A stretch of 23,500 nt of DNA from Lachnospiraceae bacterium (GCA_019420465.1 JAHZHB010000101.1:1-23500), one strand, 5' to 3'. Numbered from the stretch's first letter, positions 9,573 through 15,838 are shown. Translations and numbers: made by a program. Notes: generated by a model not told the origin, from the sequence alone.

Positions 9573-11528
9573 ATGAATGCTATGGAGGTAAAGCTGCTGC
9601 AGAGACTGGCAGAGATCTATCCGACGATAGGCGCTGCTTCGACAGAGATCATCAATCTGCAGTCCATCCTGAATCTGCCAAAGGGCACGGAACATTTTAT
9701 CACGGATATCCATGGAGAGTACGAGGCTTTTTCTCATGTGCTCAGAAATGGTTCCGGCTCTGTCAAAAAGAAGATCAATGATGTTTTCGGACACACATTA
9801 AGCTATGCGGACAAGAAGTCGCTGGCAACGCTGATCTATTATCCACGGCAGAAGATCGCACTGGTCAAAAAGGAGGAAGTACATATCCGCGACTGGTACA
9901 AGATCACGCTGTATCGTCTGATCGAGGTCTGCAAATGTGTGGCATCCAAATACACCCGCTCCAAAGTCAGAAAGGCTCTGCCGGAGGAATTTGCCTATGT
10001 GATCGAGGAACTGATCACTGAAAAAGCCGAGGTCACAGACAAGGGCGCCTACTATGATGCGATCATCAATACGATCATTGAGATCGGCCGTGCCGAGGAG
10101 TTTATCGAGGCACTGTGCAGTCTGATCAAACGTCTGGTCGTAGACAGACTGCATATTCTCGGTGATATCTATGATCGTGGACCGGCACCGCAGAGTATCA
10201 TGGACCGCCTGATGCGCTATCATTCCCTGGATATCCAGTGGGGCAATCATGATATCGTCTGGATGGGTGCGGCAGCAGGACAGCCGGCCTGCATCGCTAC
10301 CGTGATCCGAAACTGTGCCCGGTATGGTAATCTGGACATCCTGGAGGATGGCTACGGCATTAATATTCTGCCACTGGCCACACTGGCGATCGATACCTAC
10401 AAGGGCGATCCCTGTGAGAGCTTTTCTATTCATGGTAAAAAGGCCAACAGCTACAGTGAGAACCGTGTCAATGTCAAGATGCACAAGGCGATCACAATCA
10501 TCCAGTTCAAACTGGAAGGACAGCTGATCATGAGCCGGCCGGAATTTCACATGGAAAACCGTCTGCTTCTTGATAAAGTAGACTATGAGCGTGGCGTGAT
10601 CACACTGGATGGCAAAGAATATGAGCTGAATGATACGAACTTCCCGACGATCGATCCAAAAGATCCGTATGCACTGACCGAGGAAGAGGCAGAGGTAATG
10701 GAGCGTCTGACATCCGCTTTTGTCAACTGTAACCGTCTGCAGTCCCATATGCAGTTTCTGTTGAACAGGGGCAATCTGTACAAGGTCTTCAACGGCAATC
10801 TGATGTATCACGGCTGTGTGCCGATGAATAAGGATGGCAGCTTCAAAAAGGTCAATGTGTATGGACAGGAATATTCCGGCCGTGTGCTGTATGATGTACT
10901 TGAATCCTATGTCCGCAAAGGATTTTTCGCCATAGACAAGGAAGAACGCAAAAAGGGACAGGATATTATGTGGTTTATCTGGTCCAGTCCGGATTCCCCG
11001 CTGTTTGGCAAGGAAAAGATGGCAACCTACGAGCGCTACTTTATTAAAGACACAGAGACACATGTGGAGGTGAAAAATCCATATTACCAGCTGATCAATG
11101 ATGAAAAAGTACTTGACCATATCCTGCAGGAATTTGGTCTGTACAGCGAAGGCTCGCACATCATCAACGGCCATATGCCGGTCCGTCTGGTAAAGGGCGA
11201 GTCTCCGGTGCGCTGCGGAGGCAAGCTTCTGATCATCGACGGCGGTTTCTGCAAGGCATACCAGAAACAGACAGGTATCGCCGGATATACGCTGATCTAT
11301 AATTCCTATGGTATGACACTGGTAGCTCATGAGCCGTTTTCCTCCACAGAGGAGGCGATTGAAAAGGAGCTGGATATCCATTCTGACCGGATCATGGTTA
11401 AAAAGACGGACAGAAGACTTCTGGTAGGAGATACAGATAATGGCATTGAAATGAAAGAACGTATCCGGGAACTGGAGGAACTGTTAAAAGCCTACAGAAA
11501 CGGTACGATCAAGGAAAAGATCAATTAA
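9573..11528 (+). CDS. fbp: Fructose-1,6-bisphosphatase, class III
   Basis: Hydrolyses fructose-1,6-bisphosphate to fructose-6-phosphate, the committed step of gluconeogenesis. 651 aa, typical for the Firmicutes class III enzyme (about 640-670), which is unrelated to the class I/II enzymes. It is a metallophosphoesterase: ITDIHGEY (D45, H47), GDIYDRGP (D198, D201) and WGNHD (N225, H226) supply the di-metal ligands, and INGHMPV near the C-terminal third gives another His. The start was placed at ATG 9573 because of AAGGGGG at 9558-9564; a longer open frame runs back into polC and is not supported. It is the last gene of the run, ending 10 nt before a strong terminator. Confidence 0.96.
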   Translation: MNAMEVKLLQRLAEIYPTIGAASTEIINLQSILNLPKGTEHFITDIHGEYEAFSHVLRNGSGSVKKKINDVFGHTLSYADKKSLATLIYYPRQKIALVKKEEVHIRDWYKITLYRLIEVCKCVASKYTRSKVRKALPEEFAYVIEELITEKAEVTDKGAYYDAIINTIIEIGRAEEFIEALCSLIKRLVVDRLHILGDIYDRGPAPQSIMDRLMRYHSLDIQWGNHDIVWMGAAAGQPACIATVIRNCARYGNLDILEDGYGINILPLATLAIDTYKGDPCESFSIHGKKANSYSENRVNVKMHKAITIIQFKLEGQLIMSRPEFHMENRLLLDKVDYERGVITLDGKEYELNDTNFPTIDPKDPYALTEEEAEVMERLTSAFVNCNRLQSHMQFLLNRGNLYKVFNGNLMYHGCVPMNKDGSFKKVNVYGQEYSGRVLYDVLESYVRKGFFAIDKEERKKGQDIMWFIWSSPDSPLFGKEKMATYERYFIKDTETHVEVKNPYYQLINDEKVLDHILQEFGLYSEGSHIINGHMPVRLVKGESPVRCGGKLLIIDGGFCKAYQKQTGIAGYTLIYNSYGMTLVAHEPFSSTEEAIEKELDIHSDRIMVKKTDRRLLVGDTDNGIEMKERIRELEELLKAYRNGTIKEKIN

Positions 11529-11530
11529 AC

Positions 11531-11582
11531 AAAAAAGAGAGAGCCGTGTGTCAGTAATAAAAGACACAGGGCTCTCTTTTTT
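11531..11582 (+). terminator. Intrinsic terminator after fbp
   Basis: A long hairpin: AGAGAGCC on the left pairs with GGCTCTCT on the right. The stem continues after one mismatch as TGTGTC/GACACA with a 10-nt loop, and is followed by T6 (11577-11582). The mirrored A-run on the left means it could also stop transcription from the - strand. It ends the thyA-to-fbp run. Confidence 0.9.
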
Positions 11583-11588
11583 GCCTGC

Positions 11589-11638
11589 CATGCATATCAA
11601 AAACTGATCCGGTGGACCAGTTTTTTGTGTGGTACAGA
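11589..11638. repeat. Short palindromic repeat, copy 1
   Basis: The sequence reads CATGCATATCAAAAACTGAT, then CCGGTGGACCAGTTTTTT and a GTACA end. Its core is an inverted repeat, ACTGATCC (11603-11610) against GGACCAGT (11614-11621), flanked by A and T runs. The same ordered segments recur at 14289-14338 (copy 2), also just after an operon terminator. On the - strand this copy would also work as an intrinsic terminator for the small gene at 11639-11872. Confidence 0.6.
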
Positions 11639-11872
11639 TTATGTATGGTCGCGGTTTTCTTTCTCATCACGGTCTTTTCGCTGTTCGATGTAGCGATAGA
11701 CCAGGATATTGGCATAGATAAAGATCGGAATGATAAAGGTCGAGATAAAGGCTGCCCTAAACAGCATACCGGCGGCCGGACTTTTAAAAAAGGCAGACAC
11801 CAGTGCCACGACATACAGACCGACTAACAGGATGACACCAAAAAGTGCCAGATAGCGTTTGGCTTTTTTCAT
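11639..11872 (-). CDS. Small two-helix membrane protein
   Basis: 77 aa; I do not recognise a named family. Two hydrophobic helices (about 6-29 and 36-62) are followed by a strongly charged tail rich in Arg, Glu, Asp and Lys (63-77), so by the positive-inside rule both ends are probably cytoplasmic. On the - strand, GGAGG (plus-strand CCTCC 11879-11883) lies 6 nt before the ATG, and a TTGTAT/TATAAT promoter is present upstream, which makes this a real gene and not a chance frame. It is monocistronic, divergent from the zinc-ribbon operon, and ends in front of the palindromic repeat that can act as its terminator. Confidence 0.7.
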   Translation of the reverse strand: MKKAKRYLALFGVILLVGLYVVALVSAFFKSPAAGMLFRAAFISTFIIPIFIYANILVYRYIEQRKDRDEKENRDHT

Positions 11873-11905
11873 GGAAAACCTCCGTGATTGGGGATATTTT
11901 GCTAT

Positions 11906-11934
11906 ATTATACGGAAAAGGCGGAAAAAATACAA
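11906..11934 (-). promoter_or_regulatory. Promoter of the small membrane protein gene
   Basis: Read on the - strand: TTGTAT (11934-11929), 17 bp, TATAAT (11911-11906). The perfect -10 and ideal spacing support it. The start of transcription would be near 11899, leaving a short leader with the GGAGG. Confidence 0.65.
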
Positions 11935-11953
11935 GGAGAAAGAGTCGGCGTTT

Positions 11954-11977
11954 ATGAAGTTTTTAGAAAAACTTCAT
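11954..11977. repeat. Perfect 11-bp inverted repeat in divergent promoter region
   Basis: ATGAAGTTTTT (11954-11964) and AAAAACTTCAT (11967-11977) are exact inverse complements with a 2-bp centre. It lies between the - strand promoter (11906-11934) and the candidate + strand promoter (11988-12016). The 2-nt centre is too small for an unstrained RNA loop, so a dimeric regulator site is at least as likely as an RNA hairpin. Confidence 0.5.
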
Positions 11978-11987
11978 GGAGGAAGCA

Positions 11988-12016
11988 TTGTATTTTTGAC
12001 ACAAAACCTTTAGTAT
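11988..12016 (+). promoter_or_regulatory. Candidate promoter of the zinc-ribbon/DUF5685/J-protein operon
   Basis: TTGTAT (11988-11993), 17 bp, TAGTAT (12011-12016). Both hexamers are imperfect but the spacing is ideal, and the position, about 50-60 nt upstream of the first start codon, fits. A better-looking TTGACA at 11996-12001 has no matching -10 at 16-18 bp. Confidence 0.4.
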
Positions 12017-12071
12017 ATCCAGTAAACATAAAAATGAAGACTGATTGTGGTCTTTTAAGGAGGATATGCAG

Positions 12072-12488
12072 ATGAGACGTTTCAGAAGCTGGTATGCCGG
12101 ATTTATGCAGGGGCGGTATGGAGAAAGAGGAATAGACGAATACGGCAGGTTTTTAAATATTGTAACGATCGTCTTTTTAGTGCTTTCGATTCTGTTTCGC
12201 CGCGCGGGAATCTTTTACTGGATCGCACTGGCACTGATCATTTATGATTATTACCGTCTGCTGTCGAGAGATTTTGCCAGACGCAGAAGAGAAAACGACC
12301 GTTACCTCCAGCTTCGCTATAACCGCGGTGCTTTTATGGAGGATATGCGAAGAAAAAGAGAGGACGCAAAGATCCATAAGATCTTTCGCTGCCCGCGCTG
12401 TCATCAGAAGGTGCGTGTGCCCAGAGGCAAAGGCCGTATCGCCATCCGATGCCCGAAATGCGGAGAAGAATTTGTAAAGAAGAGTTAA
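12072..12488 (+). CDS. Membrane-anchored zinc-ribbon protein
   Basis: 138 aa, no specific named family recognised. The N-terminus has the Arg-rich stretch with QGRYGERGIDEYGRFL, a motif I associate with small Lachnospiraceae membrane proteins. Two transmembrane helices follow (about 28-42 and 47-64), then a basic, Arg-rich region (66-104) and a C-terminal zinc ribbon with CPRC (107-110) and CPKC (127-130). The ATG at 12072 is 8 nt from AAGGAGG (12057-12063); the ATG at 12066 is too close. First gene of a four-gene operon, 6 nt before the DUF5685 gene. The ribbon faces the cytoplasm if the basic segment does. Function unknown; possibly a membrane recruiter for the downstream J-protein (inference). 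Confidence 0.75.
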   Translation: MRRFRSWYAGFMQGRYGERGIDEYGRFLNIVTIVFLVLSILFRRAGIFYWIALALIIYDYYRLLSRDFARRRRENDRYLQLRYNRGAFMEDMRRKREDAKIHKIFRCPRCHQKVRVPRGKGRIAIRCPKCGEEFVKKS

Positions 12489-12494
12489 AAGCCT

Positions 12495-13328
12495 ATGTTT
12501 GGATACCTGACGATATGCCGTGATGAATTAAAGATCAAAGATGAAAGAACCTACAGAGCTTACTACTGTGGCGTCTGTGAAGAGTTAAAAAGACGTCATG
12601 GACAGCTTTCCCGCTTCGCCCTGAACTATGATATGACGTTTCTGGCTCTTCTGTATGAGGGCGTATACGAAGACGGGACGGAGCAGACAAAAAAACGCTG
12701 TCTGCCTCATATGGTAAAGCCGCATCTGACTGTGTGTGGTGCGGCCACAGCCTATGCGGCAGATATGAATGTATTGCTCGGCTATTATGATGCGCTTGAT
12801 GACTGGCAGGATGAAAAAAAGCCCGGCGGACTGGTGCTGTCCGGTGGCATGCAGCGTACCTTTACAGAAACCAAAGCCCGTTATCCGCGGCAGATGCAGG
12901 CGATCCGGACCTATCTTGAAAAACTGAAGGCGTGCGAAAAGGAAAACAGCCAGGATGTGGATCTGGCGGCAGGCCTGACCGGACAGCTGATGGCCGAGAT
13001 CTTTACCCCGAAAGAGGATGCTTTCCGGCAACCGCTTGGCCGTCTGGGTTTTCAGCTGGGCAAGTTTATCTATCTGATGGATGCTTTTGAGGATGTAGAA
13101 GAGGATATGAAAAAGGCCAGCTACAATCCTTTTGCCGCCTGGGCCGCGCAGCCGGATTTTGAAGAAAGAGTACATCAGCTGCTTTTGCTGGTCGCATCCG
13201 ATGCAGCGCGGGCTTTTGAAACTCTTCCCATTGAGGAAAATCTGGACATTTTGCGCAATATCCTGTATTGTGGTATATGGTCAAAATATCTGACAGCAAG
13301 TAATAAGAAAAAGGAAAAGAAAAAGTGA
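12495..13328 (+). CDS. DUF5685 family protein
   Basis: 277 aa, all-helical in appearance. The N-terminus (MFGYLTIC... YYCGVCEELK) with C25 and C28, plus C69 and C81, could form a metal site. Two acidic motifs stand out: DALDDWQDE (99-107) and DAFEDVEEDMKKASYNPF (196-213). The second, preceded by LGFQLGKFIYLM, resembles the second aspartate-rich motif of phytoene/squalene synthases, so an isoprenoid-synthase fold is an inference worth testing, not an assignment. The C-terminus is a Lys-rich tail. It starts 6 nt after the zinc-ribbon gene and its TGA overlaps the GTG start of the J-domain gene, so it is translationally coupled to both. No experimental function is known to me. Confidence 0.8.
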   Translation: MFGYLTICRDELKIKDERTYRAYYCGVCEELKRRHGQLSRFALNYDMTFLALLYEGVYEDGTEQTKKRCLPHMVKPHLTVCGAATAYAADMNVLLGYYDALDDWQDEKKPGGLVLSGGMQRTFTETKARYPRQMQAIRTYLEKLKACEKENSQDVDLAAGLTGQLMAEIFTPKEDAFRQPLGRLGFQLGKFIYLMDAFEDVEEDMKKASYNPFAAWAAQPDFEERVHQLLLLVASDAARAFETLPIEENLDILRNILYCGIWSKYLTASNKKKEKKK

Positions 13329-14011
13329 CAGATCCCTATAGCGTACTCGGCGTCTCAAGGACAGCCGATATGGATGAAATAAAAAAAGCATACAGAAAGC
13401 TGAGCCGTACCTACCATCCGGATGCCAATATCAACAATCCCAACAAGGATCAGGCGGAGGAAAAGTTCAAGGAGATCCAGGAAGCCTACAATCAGATCGT
13501 TAAGGAACGTGAGCGTGGGACCACAGGCGGCTATGAAAACAGCTCTTACGGCGGCTACGGTGGCCAGTCCGCACAGGATCCTTTCGGCTTCGGCGGTTTT
13601 GGCGGTTACCGTCAGCAAAACCAGTCTGCGGGCTATGAAGAAGGGCCGATCGAACTTCGGGCTGCCGCCAATTATATTCAGAACGGCATGTATCAGGAAG
13701 CGATGAATGTACTGCATAATATCAGTGAGCGTCCGGCACGGTGGTATTATCTGCGTGCCCGGGCAAACTACGGTATCGGTAATCAGGTCAATGCCATGGA
13801 GGATGCACAGCGTGCCGTACAGATGGATCCGGGAAATCTGCAGTATCAGCAGTTTCTGGTCCAGCTGCAGAACGGTGGTGCCCAGTGGTACCAGAATATG
13901 GGTGACAGTTACGGCTATCAGACAACCAATATCAACCTCGGCAGCTGCTGTATGGAATGCCTGATGTTAAATCTGTGCTGCAACTGCTGCTGCTTTGGCA
14001 GAGGCTGCTAA
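13325..14011 (+). CDS. J-domain protein with TPR-like region and cysteine-rich tail
   Basis: 228 aa. The N-terminal J-domain (1-62) has the invariant HPD at 31-33, so it should stimulate the ATPase of an Hsp70 (DnaK). A Gly/Tyr/Gln/Phe-rich linker (66-104) follows, like the G/F region of DnaJ. Residues about 110-183 look like two TPR-type helical repeats. The last 21 residues hold nine Cys (208, 209, 212, 218, 219, 221, 222, 223, 228). No DnaJ zinc-finger or C-terminal substrate domain is present, so this is a class C J-protein, not DnaJ itself. It starts with GTG at 13325, overlapping the DUF5685 stop (GTGA). The cysteine string could bind metal, carry lipid or attach to membrane; which one cannot be told from sequence. 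Confidence 0.85.
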   Translation: MTDPYSVLGVSRTADMDEIKKAYRKLSRTYHPDANINNPNKDQAEEKFKEIQEAYNQIVKERERGTTGGYENSSYGGYGGQSAQDPFGFGGFGGYRQQNQSAGYEEGPIELRAAANYIQNGMYQEAMNVLHNISERPARWYYLRARANYGIGNQVNAMEDAQRAVQMDPGNLQYQQFLVQLQNGGAQWYQNMGDSYGYQTTNINLGSCCMECLMLNLCCNCCCFGRGC

Positions 14012-14031
14012 GGGAAAGGAAGTCTTTATAA

Positions 14032-14175
14032 ATGACAGTAAAGAGAGAAAAAATGGATGAGATCGTACCGAAGATCCAGCTGGGGATCATTGTGGCATAT
14101 GTGACGATCTACCTGTTTGGCAGTGTGCGGCATCTGAAAAAGACCGTAAAAACTTTCACATCGATAAAAAGATAG
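14032..14175 (+). CDS. Small single-pass membrane peptide (47 aa)
   Basis: ATG at 14032, 20 nt after the J-protein stop, with a GGAAAGGAAG purine-rich ribosome site about 7 nt upstream; it ends at TAG 14173-14175. The peptide has a charged start (MTVKREKMDE), one hydrophobic helix (about 14-32, IVPKIQLGIIVAYVTIYLF) and a basic tail ending TSIKR. It sits before the operon terminator, so it is co-transcribed. No family recognised. Support is its ribosome site, position and sensible membrane topology; a chance frame is possible but less likely. Confidence 0.5.
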   Translation: MTVKREKMDEIVPKIQLGIIVAYVTIYLFGSVRHLKKTVKTFTSIKR

Positions 14176-14241
14176 TATAAAACCGGAGGATATGGACAGA
14201 CTGATATTGTACAAAAGAAACAGTACTTATCCTCCCCTTTG

Positions 14242-14287
14242 AAAGCCCTGCAGTGTGCAAAAATGCATCATTGCCGGGCTTTTTTTG
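14242..14287 (+). terminator. Intrinsic terminator of the DUF5685/J-protein operon
   Basis: AAAGCCC (14242-14248) pairs with GGGCTTT (14276-14282). An inner stem, GCAGTG with CATTGC and TGC with GCA, closes the hairpin, and a run of seven T follows (14280-14286). Good geometry for Rho-independent termination. Confidence 0.85.
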
Positions 14288-14288
14288 T

Positions 14289-14338
14289 CATGTATATCAA
14301 AAATTGGTCCAGTGGACCCGTTTTGATTGATGTACACA
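14289..14338. repeat. Short palindromic repeat, copy 2
   Basis: It begins CATGTATATCAAAAATTGGT and aligns along its length with 11589-11638, including the GTGGACC centre and a GTACA end. Nested arms are ATCAAAA (14296-14302) with TTTTGAT (14321-14327) and GGTCC (14306-14310) with GGACC (14314-14318). Unlike copy 1, there is no - strand gene here for it to terminate, which argues for a dispersed element. Confidence 0.6.
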
Positions 14339-14374
14339 GATGCGGTCAATAGTTTTTATTGTTTAACAAAAAAC

Positions 14375-14394
14375 AAATTTAAACGTTTAAATTT
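14375..14394. promoter_or_regulatory. LacI-family operator O1 upstream of the sugar ABC operon
   Basis: AAATTTAAACGTTTAAATTT is a perfect 20-bp palindrome with the central CG typical of LacI/GalR-family sites. Its core TTAAACGTTTAA recurs exactly at 21931-21942, next to the LacI-type regulator gene. The centre (14384.5) is about 60 bp upstream of the predicted transcription start, upstream of the -35. Confidence 0.8.
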
Positions 14395-14408
14395 AATTTC
14401 AATTTTCG

Positions 14409-14437
14409 TTAGACTTTAGATCACAGTATGTTATTAT
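14409..14437 (+). promoter_or_regulatory. Predicted promoter of the sugar ABC operon
   Basis: TTAGAC (14409-14414), 17 bp, TATTAT (14432-14437). The -10 matches consensus at five of six positions, but the -35 is poor, as expected for a promoter that needs an activator. An alternative -10 is TATATA at 14439-14444. Confidence 0.5.
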
Positions 14438-14451
14438 GTATATAAGCAATA

Positions 14452-14477
14452 CAGAGCAGTCCGGCGTGTCTGCTCTG
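14452..14477 (+). other. 5' UTR stem-loop of the sugar ABC mRNA
   Basis: CAGAGCAG (14452-14459) pairs perfectly with CTGCTCTG (14470-14477) around a 10-nt loop, roughly 8 nt after the predicted transcription start. There is no T-run, so it is probably a stabilising 5' hairpin. The strong ribosome site AGGGAGG (14506-14512) is downstream and free. Confidence 0.5.
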
Positions 14478-14519
14478 ACAGGCGAAAACTTTACTACATA
14501 ATGTTAGGGAGGAAAAAAC

Positions 14520-15662
14520 ATGAAAAAGAAAGTTTTAGCAACAGTCTTAAGCGCAGCTATGTTAGCTACCATGATGGCTGGCTGCGGCGGAAGCAGCTCA
14601 GCAGCAGAAGCTCCGGCATCCACACCGGCTTCCAGTGGAACAGAAGCAAGTGCAGCTCCAGAATCCAGTGCAGCTCCGGAATCCAGCGCAGCAGCAGAGA
14701 GTGAAGCTCCGGCAGCTAGCTCCGCAGCAGGCGAGACAGCAGCTGCAACAGGCGAGATGCCGCGTATCGCTTTCGTTGGTAAAGTAGAAGGTCAGCCGTG
14801 GTGGGACAACGTTAAGAAAAACGTTCTTGAGTGGAACGCTGATGTAAACTATCAGGCACCGGCAGAAGTTGATGCAGCCGCTCAGGTTCAGATCATGACA
14901 GACCTTGTAAACCAGGGACAGATCGATGCACTGCTTTTCAGCCCGAACGATCCGGATGCCTGCGAAGCTATCTGTAAAGAGGCTATGGACAAAGGCATCA
15001 TCGTTATCGCTACAGAGGCTTCCGGTATGCAGAATATCAACTACGATATCGAAGCATTCGATGAGACAGGTCTTGGTGCATTCCTGATGGATCAGCTGGC
15101 AGAGCAGATGGGTGAGGAAGGCGAGTACGTAACAATGGTTGGTTCTCTGACCATGGAATCCCAGAACAACTGGGCTGACGCAGCTATCGCTCAGGCAGAA
15201 AAAGCTTACCCGAACATGAAATATCTGGATGAGAGAATCGTAGATGATTCCGACGCTGATATCGCTTACAACAAGACAAAAGAGGCTATCGAGAAATACC
15301 CGACTCTGAAAGGTATCCTTGGTACAGGTTCCTTTGATGCTCCAGGTGCAGCACGTGCCATCAAAGAGATGGGTCTGACAGGTCAGGTATTCGCTATTTC
15401 CGTAGCAATGCCGTCTGAGGTTGCTGACTACATCGCTGACGGAACTCTGGGTTCTGTAGCTCTGTGGGATGCTGGTGTTACTGCAAAAGCTATGTGTGAG
15501 CTGGCTGTACAGCTGTTCAACAAACAGGAAGTTGGTGCTACAGCTGACCTGAAGGTTGAAGGTTATACAAACTGCGCTGTTAACGACAAAGTTATCGTTG
15601 GTGACGGACAGATCGCTATCACAAAAGACAACATTGATCAGTGGATCGAGATCGGACTCTAA
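14520..15662 (+). CDS. Sugar ABC transporter substrate-binding lipoprotein (LsrB/RhaS-like)
   Basis: 380 aa extracytoplasmic binding protein. The signal peptide (1-21) ends in a lipobox MAGC with C22 as lipid anchor. A Ser/Ala/Glu/Pro-rich spacer (23-78) containing repeats of AAPESS precedes a Peripla_BP_4-type sugar-binding domain (80-380). It aligns by eye with LsrB/RhaS: PRIAFVGKVEGQPWW, VQIMTDLVNQGQIDALLFSP, NNWADAAIAQAE, LWDAGVTAKAM. The aspartates that bind autoinducer-2 in LsrB appear to be replaced (ATEAS, MESQN), so AI-2 is not the likely ligand; a deoxysugar is plausible given the RhaM-like gene in the locus. AGGGAGG lies 7 nt before the ATG. Codons are rich in GCT and GTT, as in highly expressed genes. 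It is separated from the ATPase gene by 176 nt with two hairpins. Confidence 0.92.
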   Translation: MKKKVLATVLSAAMLATMMAGCGGSSSAAEAPASTPASSGTEASAAPESSAAPESSAAAESEAPAASSAAGETAAATGEMPRIAFVGKVEGQPWWDNVKKNVLEWNADVNYQAPAEVDAAAQVQIMTDLVNQGQIDALLFSPNDPDACEAICKEAMDKGIIVIATEASGMQNINYDIEAFDETGLGAFLMDQLAEQMGEEGEYVTMVGSLTMESQNNWADAAIAQAEKAYPNMKYLDERIVDDSDADIAYNKTKEAIEKYPTLKGILGTGSFDAPGAARAIKEMGLTGQVFAISVAMPSEVADYIADGTLGSVALWDAGVTAKAMCELAVQLFNKQEVGATADLKVEGYTNCAVNDKVIVGDGQIAITKDNIDQWIEIGL

Positions 15663-15705
15663 TTTATACATCTGATCAAATAACGACAAATGATTAAATG
15701 AAACT

Positions 15706-15733
15706 GAGGCAGAGGAGCTTGCTTCTCTGCCTC
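15706..15733 (+). other. Intercistronic hairpin 1 between binding protein and ATPase genes
   Basis: GAGGCAGAG (15706-15714) pairs with CTCTGCCTC (15725-15733), extended inward to a 4-nt loop. It is GC-rich and stable but followed by ATGTATCTT, not a T-run. It could stop 3' decay of the binding-protein mRNA or cause partial termination. Confidence 0.6.
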
Positions 15734-15737
15734 ATGT

Positions 15738-15793
15738 ATCTTAAACACTGCAGAAGCTCTGCGGGTGAAGAGGGAGTCTGCAGTATCTAAGAT
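15738..15793 (+). other. Intercistronic hairpin 2, nested stem
   Basis: Outer arms ATCTTA (15738-15743) and TAAGAT (15788-15793) flank a symmetric 3x3 internal loop. Then come the perfect arms ACTGCAGA (15747-15754) and TCTGCAGT (15777-15784), and an inner CTCT/AGAG stem with an 8-nt loop. The structure ends 35 nt before the ATPase ribosome site. Confidence 0.55.
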
Positions 15794-15838
15794 GATTCGC
15801 TGGCCTGTATGGGTTAAAACTAGAGAGAAGGAGTTTGC

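Noticed and set aside
9798..11381. Long open frame (527 codons) on the - strand opposite fbp
   Set aside because: It lies wholly opposite a clear fbp gene; its translation is rich in His, Ile and Cys with no family resemblance. Antisense frames of this sort arise from codon bias.
11996..12001. Perfect TTGACA before the zinc-ribbon operon
   Set aside because: No acceptable -10 lies 16-18 bp downstream; the TTGTAT/TAGTAT pair at 11988-12016 fits better.
14192..14242. 16-codon peptide starting MDRLILYK
   Set aside because: The GGAGG is only 2 nt from the ATG and the frame runs into the terminator, so translation is doubtful; kept only as a structural observation.
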